The notes beneath the pieces are model-generated. The model had not been told where the DNA came from. It saw nothing but the letters and a program-made list of their open reading frames with translations, and searched no databases. This document shows, piece by piece, positions 1-10,349 of a stretch of 64,000 nt of DNA. This DNA comes from Astragalus membranaceus. Lineage: Eukaryota > Streptophyta > Magnoliopsida > Fabales > Fabaceae. Position numbers and translations under genes: made by a program. The DNA is taken from contig CM076848.1 in assembly GCA_039519185.1 (NCBI GenBank), forward strand, positions 60,786,778-60,850,777. The letters run 5' to 3'. Every line of letters starts with the position of its first letter. Within the stretch, counting starts at the first letter, position 1.

Positions 1-112
1 ACTAACAAAACAGCATTACAAATTTAAAATAGGCAATGCTATTCCAGATGCGGCAAAGAAATATTCCAAGAAGTTAGGAACAAACGGGTTTAATAATAAT
101 TCTCAAAATTAC

Positions 113-3100
113 CCAAAGTATCAAATAGTGACCCCAACTTGCCAGTCCGATCAGGTCTGATGCTTGAATTATATTCCCTGAAATATAGCATGGGGAAGGT
201 GAGCTAGAACTGTAATATATGACAGAAGGATATTGAAGTTGGGCAAACAAACAAAACAGGAAACAAAATTAGAAGCAAACCATCCAGTTGAGTTGCGGCG
301 TTCATAATTTTTTATCGTATCTTCCAACTCAAGGGCTTCGCGAACATAAGTCATATACTCACTGCAAAAAGTGAACAATATCAAAAGAAGTTTGACAAAT
401 TACTGAAGGAAATCTAAGATACCTTTGTTGCATATAGTTAGAAGAGCTGCAGCAAATAACAAGGCTGCCATATATATCATATCACCATACATCAATCGTT
501 TTATAAGAGACAAGTAATCTATTTCACCACTCGTAAGAAAGCTAGATTTTGTAGGGTGTCTGTCATATAGCCTAAGAAGCTAAGATGAAACTCTTCCGGT
601 CCAAATAAACCCAGAAGTAAAAAATTAATAACCAGAATTATTAATTAAACCAATTGTAAGAGTAAGTAGCGCATGTAATATAAAAGAAAAAAACCTTAGA
701 AAGTAATATGTGAGTAGAAATTTGATTTTCACTTATCAAAATAAGGCTGTAGACATTATCATTGTTATATATGTCGAGTAATATATAACAATTGAATTCA
801 CCATAAATGCTGTATAGGATTCAAGAACACATAATACGACCAAAGGGAAAATTGATCATGTGCTTGCCTTTTATATCTGTAATACTCCTCGCGAGCATTT
901 CGAAGATGACGCCTTAGTGTCGCCATTGACTTCTCATCTGTATCATAATCCATATCATTTTCCCCTAATCGACCACCTTGTGGTTTGAAGGACGGGTCTT
1001 CTCTAAACTGAAAAATTGAAAATTATGTCTAACCAAGGATAACAATACAGCTTCTGTATCAAAATCCACAATCAAATATGGTAAGCTAAAATGCCCAATA
1101 CCATTTTATTAAGCATATCGTCAATGACATCCATATAAGGTCTCAAAGGATCCCGCTTGGACATCTGCTTGGATGTTGCTTGGGCAACCTATACAAATGT
1201 ACAATCATTAAGCTCCGAGAATTGTGTGTCTGTGTTAGGGGGAGGGGGCTGTAAGGCACAAATAGAGTTACACAAAAAGAAAGCAATTCTTATTTTGCAT
1301 CATAATCATGCCCAAAAACAAAGCACAGCATTGAGATCTTTCGTATACAAAAAAAAAAATTGATTGAATCCAATATTTCATGATATTTATATTACCAACA
1401 ATACACTGCTCACAAGCAATACTCTCCCAAAAATGGCAATGAAATGTAGAATTCTTGGAGACGGTCAAATACCCCTCACTGACACTTCACTCAAAATCTT
1501 ACCATAACTTGCCACAAACAAGTTATTAGTTACTTTTATAAGAAAAGAGAATGAAAGGAACAAGAAGTCAGACACTCCATGACATATTTTCTTCTCACCA
1601 TGAGTTTAAAATTTGATACATTTCCAATGTATCCAGAGCTTACGAAGTCAACTGGAGAAAGACGGCTAGTAAGCTTTTTAAATAAAATTAAGACACAAAT
1701 CACAACAAGAGAAGGAGGTTCTATATTGCTTCCAAGTGAAGATTTCGAAACCGTAAATGTGCACTAGGAAAACAGCCACAACCAAGCCTTGTCCCCGTAC
1801 ATGGGTTCGGTTACATAGGCTAAATGACTAAATTGGGCTCTATCAAAAACCAAAACTATATAAATCAATTTACAGTAATGTCCTCTCAAAAGTAAAATTG
1901 CAAAATACATTTAAATGTCAAATTAAAAAAGCCACTTACAACGATAGCATTTGAAAGTTCTTGGTGAGCATCATCAAGTTTGACAGCCATCTGGGCAATT
2001 TTGTGGGAAAGAACTTTCTGGCGGGTGGTCCAGTCAGCATTTCTCCAAATGCTTTTAGGAATTTCACTTAAGCCAAAGCCAAGAAGAAATACACCAGTAA
2101 CAAGTCCAAAAGTATTTGAGCAACCCATGGCAAATCCCAAAAGACTTCCACTCCTGCTTACAAAAGGTATCAACCAATAGAATCATTTGTAAAAAAGTAT
2201 GGCTTCCTTTAAAACCGAAAAGAAAAACACATAAATACTAATAAAAAAGCTCTATCGCATGTAAATTTGTCAACCATGACAAAAATAGACAAATGGGTGG
2301 GCAATGAGCAGATATTTATGTGTCTGTGACTTTAAAATAATACAAGCCACTGACTAATGAAAGCCATGACTTGACTTACATATACAACTTAGACCTGTAA
2401 TTTCTCTATTCCATGAGCCTAGTTCAACTTGATTGGGGCATCCGCTTAACGATGTCTGGATTGATGGAAGGGAATGGTCAATGGATTGGAATGGAATAGA
2501 ATGCAATGAAATCATAATAGGTTAATTAGGTTCCATTGTTTAGATTGTTTGAAACAAGATTGAATGAAATGGAACGTGATGAAATGCATCCCATCCTATT
2601 ACATTCAATAACCCGCTTTTTCTTCCCCTCCAAATTGGAGGTATAGGGGTGGAACCAACCTTCTTACCCATTCCATCTTAAAAATATCCAAATAGTCCAT
2701 AACAACCTATTCTGTTCTATCCCATTATGTTCCATTTTATTCTATACTAGATACCCAAACACAGTCTAGAAGTTCCTGGTAGGAGATTCAACACTCTAAT
2801 GGAACGTCCTATCACTTTCCCCTTCCCCGTCCCCCTTCCCTTCCCATCCCAGGCCGCCTAGCGGGGATCCATAAACAGTTAGGCACCACTCTAATGATCA
2901 ATGATGTAGTCCTAGCATGGTACTTATCTATATCATTGTATCCTCTACAGCTAGCAAAGATACTATATTGTGGTCTTTTTAAATGTCCTCAAAGAGTCAC
3001 TGTTTTAGCCTCGCAGAGTAAATGCACAGATGTCAAAAGACTTTAGAAGTTAGATTGAAATGAACTTGCAAATGCAAAGCTTTGCCAGGTAAAGTACTGT

Positions 3101-5583
3101 TCTACAGAAGCCTCTTATCATTTGGGGGGGGAGGGGGGGGAACGAGGGAAGAGGGTTTGATCTATACAAGCTCAATTTTCATGAATACATCAGTCACTCA
3201 TATCATAACAAAGTATGCAGCCAAACATCAAAAAAAGCTTGTCTGAGATAATAAAAAAGAAATTTGTTGTCAATGCCATTCATCTCATGTGTCCTTGAAG
3301 AAGCTGTATGAACTATGCAGTTAGAATGTGGAAACAACAATCTTGATGTGTGTGTATGAGAGAAAGAGGTAATAACTTGGAGCTAACATCATACTAAAAC
3401 AAACTAAAATCAACATCCAAAAAATAAATAATGCTAACCAACCAGGTCTTGTGCATCATAATGAGAAGAATAAGTCCGAAAAGGCCAATGGATCCCACAA
3501 TTAGATAGAAGACCAAATTAACATGTACACTAGTCTTCAATCTTTCTGATACAGTGAAATCCCCGGCATCTTCAAAACCCTGAATAAGGGGCACCACAGC
3601 CCTGCTTAGGATAAAATATTTCAATATATGAGGACATTTGCATCTCAGATCTGTAAAAACTATTTATATATTTCCCTACCAATCATGATAAGTGTGTAGG
3701 CAAGTATATGAGAAAACAAGGAATAATCAGAACACCGTGAATTCGCAATATAGCGCACACACAAAATCAATTAAGTATTACGATTTATGTATAGTAGCTT
3801 TATCACGTGTTATTCATTATTATTTCCAGTGTATCTCAAAGTCTGTTTTATAGCAGAAAATTGTTAACATGCATCCATGCCTTATGAATGAGGAAATCTA
3901 GTATTAAACACAACAAAAGAAAATTATATTAACATATAAGCATAATCAAATACGTGTTGCTGATTCATATTGAAGAATTACTTTTACTTCAGCTTTATTC
4001 CGCTAAATATCAATATATAACATGGTGCAGCATAGTCCACAGACTAAAACAAGGATCCTTGAGAAATGCGGCGGTGATGTCAAATCGCCGCTATGCTGGC
4101 ACCATGGCATTATGGCATAGCAGTTTCTATGTCAGCCGCCATAGGCCGCAAAGCCATAATCAGCCATATTTATATAGTGGATTTTGGGCGGGCCGCCATA
4201 ATCCGCCGTCAATCATTGATAGCACTGCTTAAAGGCATTGAGAAAGCAAAGTAACTTTCACATGATAAACCAAACTAGCTAAAAAAGCTTGGGAGTTTGG
4301 ATCATCAATCAACATGTGGAGCTCAAAATTGGCCTGCCTTTCTAAATCGGACAACTCATTTGAAGTACGCAGAACAAAAGACTGTGGGAGTGATGCAAAC
4401 ATATAATTGCGAAAACTTTAAATTGAGCGTACCATGTAAGCAAAAATGTACTCCAATATGACCAGCTCCAAAAGAAGGAAATACCCCTATTCTCGTTGTG
4501 AGAAGAGATTGTCTGTAAGTGTCATAGAAACACCATTAATGAATGAAATAATGCACATACAGTTCTTCAATTAACCACGACTCTTTTCACGTTATAACAA
4601 CATAAAGTTCCAAAAAATCTCTTTTGAAGGAAAGGGTAAAAAAAAAAAGCTTATCATTAGCCAAAGAACAGCCAAATTGAACTGAATAAGAAAGAAGAGG
4701 CAATAAAAACCTTGATTTGATTGGCACAAGCTTAACTACGGAGTAAAAAGGTATAAAGCTGCCTGGCCCATAATAAGGAGGCGGCAATTTTTTTGTTAAA
4801 ACTTGGGAGTTTTGACACTGTTAGAATATAGATAATATGAAGATTTCCTAGATACTATCTATATTCTAACAGACACCAATGCAAAGCAAATCATCTCGGT
4901 GCTTATAGTTATGAATAATTAAAATCATCGTTCTAGTTTCTAATTTAAAAATAAGCTGTTTATAATATGCATTTGTCATTTGCCTAGTTGCCTTTATATG
5001 CTATTGCCAGTATCTGTGAAGAGTAAGGGAAGAACCAGCTATATCTGTGAACCTTTTTCAGTTTTGTTTCTATACTAAATTACTAATCACACACTCAACT
5101 CAACATTGTTTTTCTGACCAACTCTAACTCCGGCTCCCTCACCAGCGTAGTCTTCGAAAGGAACACTAGGCTAAACACTCCTAAAAGTCCATTTCCAAAT
5201 CCTATACTTATAATGCTGAATTAAACAAATCTACACAAAACCAAATTATATAAGTTATAACAAAACAATTGAAATTTCTAAGATATTAAGAGTAAAAACG
5301 AAATCCGTTAATGCGAATTGATCAATAACTGAATCGGAAATCAATGAAGTGGCAGGCATCGTTAGAAGACGGTAATTTGGCGATTAAAAGAATCGGAAAG
5401 GAAAAGAAACGGTACCGCCCAAATATCAGCAGGGACGAGGATGATAACGGAAAGGGAACAAAACCATGTATATCCAACGGTGAAAAGCACGTAGCGAGGA
5501 ACTTCTGGACCAGCGAAGTACCTCAACGTGAAAAGCACCATTCCCGTTGTTAGAGGCATCGAGATCAAGTAAAAAACCCACAT
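113..5583 (-). CDS. LMBR1-domain membrane protein, 5' eight exons (3' truncated by window edge)
   Basis: Minus-strand gene for a polytopic membrane protein of the LMBR1/LIMR family (plant LMBR1 domain-containing protein 2 type). Its role in plants is poorly known. I joined eight exons by splice sites and frame: 5583-5416, 4512-4433, 3601-3443, 2153-1940, 1188-1102, 1007-868, 361-281 and 177-113. They give about 331 residues in one open frame, roughly the N-terminal half. The ATG at 5583 starts MWVFYLISMPLTTGM. Hydrophobic segments follow at residues ~1-25, 32-52, 66-85 and 105-135, then FAMGCSNTFG, GFGLSEIPKSIWRNADW and a charged loop with KQMSKRDPLRPYMD and DYDTDEKSMATLRR. These blocks are what I recognise from the family. 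Intron 6 appears to use a GC donor (AAAAG/GCAAGC), needed to keep frame into SEYMTYV. The next exon is not in bases 1-112. Family assignment is firm; exon edges are inferred from GT-AG rules and phase. Confidence 0.9.
2440..2770. repeat. Fold-back MITE-like repeat in LMBR1-like intron 3
   Basis: This intronic block is rich in ggaatgga-type words on its left side and attccatt-type words on its right, so the two halves are imperfect inverted copies. It resembles the non-autonomous DNA-transposon relics common in plant introns. A similar but shorter segment lies near 57690-57790. I could not fix the termini or a target duplication, so the superfamily is open. Confidence 0.4.
3122..3142 (+). repeat. 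Interrupted poly-G tract in intron 3
   Basis: Two G runs separated by a single A lie inside the LMBR1-like intron 3. On the transcribed strand this reads as a C-rich tract. No function is evident. The run length may be uncertain in the assembly. Confidence 0.6.
4062..4215. other. GC-rich block in an AT-rich intron
   Basis: About 150 bp inside LMBR1-like intron 2 is rich in GCCGCC, GGCGG and GGCAT-type words, while the surrounding intron is strongly AT-rich. Short inverted words (for example CCGCCAT and ATGGCGG-like pieces) suggest part of a small DNA transposon. I see no coding sense and no clear termini. Confidence 0.35.
4819..4871. mobile_element. 53-bp TG...CA mini-element with 5-bp target duplication
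   Basis: The element begins TGTTAGAATATAGATA and ends with its exact reverse complement, giving 16-bp perfect terminal inverted repeats around a 21-bp centre. It is flanked by the direct repeat GACAC at 4814-4818 and 4872-4876. TG...CA ends plus a 5-bp target duplication are the signature of LTR-retrotransposon integration. At 53 bp it is far too short for an ordinary LTR, so a solo LTR of a very small (TRIM/SMART-like) element is the best guess. It lies in intron 1 of the LMBR1-like gene. Confidence 0.6.
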
Positions 5584-6289
5584 CTCTCTATCTCTCTCTC
5601 ACACGCACTCTTTTTTTGATATCAGGAACACTGATCGGAGAGATAGATCAAAGATCGGTTCCAATTGTTGAATCGCAGGCACGGGGTGACGTTTTACTAG
5701 GTGAAGTAATGCTACGCGCTTGCACCAGCCCCACCCCCCTGCCCTTGGTGCGCCACACGTCCTTCGAAGTGGGAGTTAGCGTAGGGCCTTCGTTTGATAG
5801 TTTCTTTTGTGTGTCTGAATTGGATGGAGCCTCGCTTGAGCTCCAAACGGAATATTTAGGGTTAAGTTAAGACGGCTGCCGCCGCATTCGTCTCCGGCGA
5901 AAAGAGCACCTCTTCTTTGCTTAGGCTTCAAGTGTTTCTCCGTCCCCGTTCTTTTGTCTTCCTTATTTTTTAGCTTTCCCTTGATAAAACGTGGGTGAAT
6001 AGGGAATGTAACTGAACGGGAGTTTTCCTTTTCGTGTTCTACACTTTTGTACGCTTGAACCAAATTGACCCAATCGACCAAAATACCATTAAAAAATTGT
6101 TAAAAAACGAAATCATTCATTATTCCATCATATTTCTAGAAAAAATGAGTTTTTACCCTAAACTTCCCGGAAATAGATTTCCGAAACGTATTTTTCCAAA
6201 AAATATTTCGGAAATACCATTTTTAAGGTATTTTCGGAAAGTTAAATTTTAGGGATTTTCGGATATATCTCAAAAAGAGATATTTTTCA
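5584..6289. other. 5' flank of LMBR1-like gene and spacer up to PMD copy A
   Basis: Just upstream of the LMBR1-like ATG (reading on the minus strand) is a CT/GA-rich leader at 5582-5608 and a moderately GC-rich stretch to about 5900 that probably holds the leader and promoter. From about 6100 the sequence has repeated ccggaaat/atttccg words that also flank the other ends of the PMD copies. No convincing gene is seen. Confidence 0.5.
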
Positions 6290-7269
6290 GTGGCGACCAG
6301 AACAGGAAATATAGAGCGAGGCGAGCATTCAGGAGATGGGGGAGATGAGCAGAGTCCTTCTGGCAGTAGGAGTAGGTTCCGATTGAGGACTAGACAGGCC
6401 GGACATGCGTCTGAGCGTCAGAGACGTGTCCGAGAGCGAGAGCAGCAGCAAGAGGCTGAGCCAGACGCCATGGATGTAGATGACCAGGCTGAGGCTGAGG
6501 TTGCTCAGCATGATGATCAGGCTGCTGAGCAGGTTTTGTTACACCGGTTGCATGTCCATTGCGTCCAGAGACTACTACAAACGGGACAGGTAATACTTTT
6601 AATAATTTGTTTATTTTTTAACAATTAATTACTTTTAATAATTTATTAATTACTTTTATTTTTTTACAGGACCGGGGTAAGATTAAAGTTGCTTCTCATG
6701 GGGGGAAGATACTGAATATGAGACCTCAGCAACACCACCCACATATAGCAGGATGGTTGCAGCAGGCCCATCTGTTTGAGCTGGACATCACACCTCTCGG
6801 CAACATCAACCACGAGCTCATATCAGCTTTTGTGGAGAGGTGGCATTCTGAGACCAGCTCATTCCACATGCCGTGGGGGGAGATGACAGTGACGTTGGAC
6901 GACGTGTCCGCGTTGCTCCACTTGCCGCTCACCAACACACCGTTGGCGCATCGGCCACATTTTGACACTGTCGATGCTATTCGGGCTGGAGTTGGCCTGC
7001 TGGGCATTGACCACACAGCCTGCTGGGCAGAGTGTCAGTTCAACAGGGGACCGACATTCTGATTTTCTTTCTTGATGGCCGCATACACACAGAACATGGA
7101 GCGCGGCCATCTTGACTAGGCGGCACGGTGCTATCTGCTACACTTGTTGGGCAGCACCATTTTTGCCGACAAGAGTCACACATTTGTCCCTGTCAAGTGG
7201 GTGACTCTTATTTCAGACTTTGCCCTGTGTGGCCAGTGGGCTTGGGGTCCAGCTGCTCTAGCTATTCTC
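6290..7269 (+). pseudogene. Plant mobile domain (PMD) gene copy A, 5' part
   Basis: This is the 5' part of a gene of the plant mobile domain family (MAIN/MAIL-like, often annotated as aminotransferase-like or PP7 long form), a family found both in host genes and in transposons. Exon 1 follows an AG at 6288-6289 or 6290 and ends at 6589. It encodes an Arg/Gln-rich acidic region with MDVDDQAEAE; its first ATG is at 6470. Intron 6590-6669. Exon 2 shows HIAGWLQQAHL, WHSETSSFHMPWGEMTVTL and DVSALLHLPL, the typical PMD core. The frame breaks with a TGA at 7060-7062. In the restored frame there is a TAG at 7117-7119, followed by recognisable GSTIFADKSHTFVPVKW and GQWAWGPAALAIL. The copia element then enters at TTCTC. 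Clearly non-functional. Confidence 0.8.
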
Positions 7270-7661
7270 TGTGAATATATGCCTTGACAGGAATAATCTG
7301 GTTTTGATGATTGACAAAAGAAGGTCAAAAAGGTCAAGACTGCAAAAAGCGGAAAAATGTAATCAAGCTCAAGCCAAGAGTTATTTTATTGTTGTGTGTG
7401 AATTAGGACAATTTGTAAGTGAAAATAAAGCTCTCTAAAATAAAAGTCTCACACACTCACACAAGTTTTTCAAAATACATGCATACTCACGTAAACAAAA
7501 AAAGTATTTTTGAAAGCTAAAAATCGATTTGCACCTTTTATAAACATCCATTGAAATCGATTTTCAGGTCATCAAGAATGCATATAATCGATTCATACAA
7601 GCATATATTTGATTCACATTGTTTCCAAAAATAAAAGAATCGATTTCACATCTTTTCCTTT

Positions 7662-9195
7662 CACTACAAGAATAATTGATTTTTCCGGCCAGGAGTTTCC
7701 GCGCGGATATAGATCCGTCGCAAATATTCTGGCGGATTGTAGGCATTTCCGGCGGATTTTATCCGCCGCAAAGTTACCGGCGAAATAATTGACGTTTGCG
7801 GCGGATTAATTTTCGCCTTGGCTTTTGCGGCGGATTTATCGGTTTTTGCGGCGGATTTATTATTACAAAAATTTATTTTTTTTACGAGATTTTAACAATC
7901 CGCCGGTAAGGTTATTTCCGGCGGATATTTGCCAATTTTGAAATTCATCAACCGCCGCAAATTCACCTCCGTCCGCCGCAAACCCCATAAATCCGCCGGT
8001 AACTGCCGTTTCCGGCGGATCATGCCTTTTGACCGTTTGACTTCGTTTCTCCTATATAAACGCCTTCTCCCCTTCTTCTTTTTCACACCTCTACCAATAC
8101 TCTCATTCTCTTGATACGGCACTCTCTTAATACGGCACTCTCTTAATACGGCACTCTCTTGAGCATTGTCGACAGCGGCTCCAATAGAGTGGCGTATGTC
8201 TCCATTTTTTTGTAAAAAAATTTCCACATTGTCATGAACACCCCCTTCATCTTTTTCGTTAAAAGTAACCCATTTATCAGCAAAAAGCTCCTACTCATTA
8301 TTTTCACCACAAGAGACATATACGCTCATCAAACGCTCGGTATCATCCTCCAACTTAACAACCCGTCCTTGCAGTTCCTCAAACTTTCTATTTAGAGATT
8401 CAATCATCTTTTCAAAAGATAGTTTCTTGTGAAACTTTCTATTTTGAAAATATGGTTGAATCTCTAAATAGAAAGTTTGAGGAACTGCAAGGACGGGCTG
8501 TTAAGTTGAAGGATGATACCGAGCGTTTGATGAACGTATATGTCTCTTGTGGTGGAAATAATGAGGAGGAGCTTTTTGCTGATAAATGGGTTACTTTTAA
8601 CGAAAAAGATGAAGGGGTGTTCACGACAATGTGGAAATTTCTTTACAAAGAAATGGAGACATACGCCACTCTAATGGAGCTGCTGCCGACAATGCTCAAG
8701 AGAGTGTCGTATCAAGATATTGGCGTAGGTCTCTGTTTAGGGGTAGCAGCCATTAAATATATATTTTACTGCTTTTCCCAATTTTTACTGCTTTAGATTA
8801 TTTTATTTTTTTGTATGGATATTTTATTAATTGTATGGATATTTTTTTGGTGATAATATTTTACTGTTTTTCCCAATTTTTATTTTTTTAAATTAAAAAT
8901 TAATTATTTATTGAATTTTATTTTTTTATCAATAATTAAAAAAATTAATAAAATAATTTATATTTTTAATTAAAACGATTTTTTTAAAAAAATAAAATTT
9001 ATTTTTTAAAAATAATAATAATTTTAAAAAAAAATGGTACTTTGCGGCGGATATTTGCGGCAGATTGTGGGCTTTTGCGGCGGATTGTTTGGTGTTTTTA
9101 AAAAAAAGGCGCGGTATTTTAATTTGAACGATCCGCCGCAAAGACCCAGAATCCGCCGCAAAGCTCCGTTTAAAAAAAAACCCGCGGATATTAAA
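7662..9195. mobile_element. CACTA-like non-autonomous element in the copia 5' LTR
   Basis: Relative to the 3' LTR, about 1.53 kb is inserted between 'cctttc' and 'ttgcataatc'. It opens with CACTACAAGAA, the classical CACTA (En/Spm) terminus. It carries many copies of GCGGCGGAT/ATCCGCCGC near both ends, as CACTA subterminal repeats do. The expected complementary right terminus (TTCTTGTAGTG) is absent; the right end is just ...GCGGATATTAAA, so that end is probably lost. No transposase is present. The middle is a long inverted repeat (8105-8735). Confidence 0.65.
8105..8735. repeat. Long inverted repeat (~300-bp arms) inside the CACTA-like element
   Basis: The segment around 8105-8430 reads as the reverse complement of 8438-8735 with few mismatches and a very short centre near 8431-8440. 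The right arm has an open frame (8452-8796) starting MVESLNRKFEELQGRAVKLKDD, a predicted short coiled coil that I do not recognise. The left arm differs by having an extra ~20-bp unit (TACGGCACTCTCTTAA type) repeated three times. A transcript through it would fold into a near-perfect hairpin. The arms look like a captured gene fragment (inference). Confidence 0.75.
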
Positions 9196-9202
9196 TTGCA
9201 TA

Positions 9203-9538
9203 ATCGATTCCTAAGCAATTTATTTTTAAAGGGAAGAATCGATTCATACCTTTTTTTACTAAGCTAAAAATCGATTCCTACACATCTCAGGCAAGCCAAG
9301 AATCGATTCATACATTACTCCACTAAGTATGAAATCGATTCCTTACCCGTCTTAAGTCCATGAATCGATTTGCATCTCTCTTCAAACAAAGCAAAGAATC
9401 GATTACCATCTTAAAATATTTCAGGCACATAATCGATTGTCACCTTAGTTAAATCAGGCACACAATCGATTATTGTCCTAGATCCAATCAAGCATACAAT
9501 CGATTATCATATCCAAGGCATTCAAGCAAATAATCGAT
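9203..9538 (+). promoter_or_regulatory. Regular array of AATCGATT motifs upstream of the LTR TATA box
   Basis: ATCGAT cores start at 9203, 9238, 9270, 9302, 9334, 9364, 9398, 9432, 9465, 9499 and 9533: eleven copies spaced 30-35 bp apart, close to three DNA turns. Further copies at 7523, 7556, 7587 and 7639 belong to the same array, split by the CACTA-like insert. The array ends about 50 bp before the TATA box. The other LTR repeats it at about 24920-25415. The arrangement suggests a protein-binding array for LTR transcription (inference); the binding factor is unknown. Confidence 0.6.
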
Positions 9539-9584
9539 TACTCATTTTCCTTAAATATTTCGACGGTCATATTTTCTATACGCC

Positions 9585-9593
9585 TATAAATAG
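9585..9593 (+). promoter_or_regulatory. TATA box of the copia 5' LTR
   Basis: TATAAATAG lies between the AATCGATT array and a CA/CT-rich stretch typical of plant transcription starts. The same box is at 25455-25463 in the 3' LTR. Transcription would begin about 30 bp downstream, which would define the start of the R region. Confidence 0.65.
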
Positions 9594-9821
9594 CAGCCTC
9601 ACTCTTCACTCTCAACCACACCTCACACTTGCATCTGAAATTCTATTATTCTTCTCATCACTCTCACTATTCTTACACTTGCTAAATATTTTATTTTGAG
9701 AGCTTTATATTTCATATAGTTTGAATTGTAAACTTGTGCTTCAATTTGTTTAATCCACACTATTGAGTGTGTTATCAAAATCCTTTGTGTTTCTTATTTT
9801 TGGGTGTGATCCCAAGGTATT

Positions 9822-9952
9822 CAAGAGAGGTGATATCTCTTGGTTGGGTGTGATCCCAAGTTATTCAAGAGAGGTGATATCTCTTGGTGTTTTCATAGAG
9901 AGGTGATATCTCTAGGTTTTTAAAGGTCTTTTACATAGGGAGGTGATATCCC
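9822..9952 (+). other. Four consecutive RNA hairpins with a shared GGTGATA loop
   Basis: Four stem-loops lie in the presumed transcribed LTR leader. HP1 9822-9842 and HP2 9866-9886 have the 7-bp stem CAAGAGA/TCTCTTG. HP3 9896-9914 has TAGAGA/TCTCTA. HP4 9938-9952 has GGGA/TCCC. All have the identical loop GGTGATA. The stems differ by paired changes that keep base pairing. The 3' LTR has the same four at 25692-25712, 25736-25756, 25766-25784 and 25808-25822. HP1 and HP2 belong to a ~44-bp tandem duplication. The role is unknown; packaging or dimerisation signals are possibilities. Confidence 0.6.
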
Positions 9953-10299
9953 GGGTTTTTGTAAAAAGGTCTTTGGTTGTAAAGGTTTCTAGCTGAACCT
10001 GTTTTAAAAGCTAGTGATTGATTAAAATCCCTTGGAGTTTTCCTTGGGCACTGGACGTAGGCACTAGGAGGTGACCGAACCAGGATAAAACTCTGTGTGT
10101 CTTCTTCTTTCCCTTCATCTCTTTTATTTTCCTTGCAAGTTATATTTATTTCCTTATCGCTCTTATTCAGATCAAAACATTTTCTTAAGAAAATTTACTT
10201 TACTTGATCAACTTGCTTTTAAAGACTCTACTTTTAAGTGCTATTTTTAATTTCACAATTCACCCCCCCTCTTGTGTTTGAAGTCACTTGGTCAACAAG

Positions 10300-10311
10300 T
10301 GGTACCAGAGC
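10300..10311 (+). other. Primer binding site of the copia element
   Basis: TGGTACCAGAGC lies two bases after the 5' LTR end. It matches the common initiator-tRNA-Met primer site TGGTATCAGAGC at all but one base. Confidence 0.8.
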
Positions 10312-10349
10312 TAGACTCTTGGTCAAGACTAACTGTCTCAAGAGGCAAG

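Larger units (their letters stand above)
7270..10297 (+). repeat. 5' LTR of the copia element (with CACTA-like insert)
   Basis: The LTR is 3028 bp, of which about 1.53 kb is the CACTA-like insert, so the native LTR is about 1.5 kb. It matches the pieces 12752-12962 and 24880-26167. From left to right it has a leader with AATCGATT motifs, the insert, the main AATCGATT array (9203-9538), a TATA box, a presumed transcribed leader with four hairpins, and the end GTCAACA next to the primer site. Confidence 0.88.

Noticed and set aside
9203..9538. CRISPR-like array
   Set aside because: The 'repeats' are only 8 bp, the spacers are not unit-like, and the context is a plant LTR.
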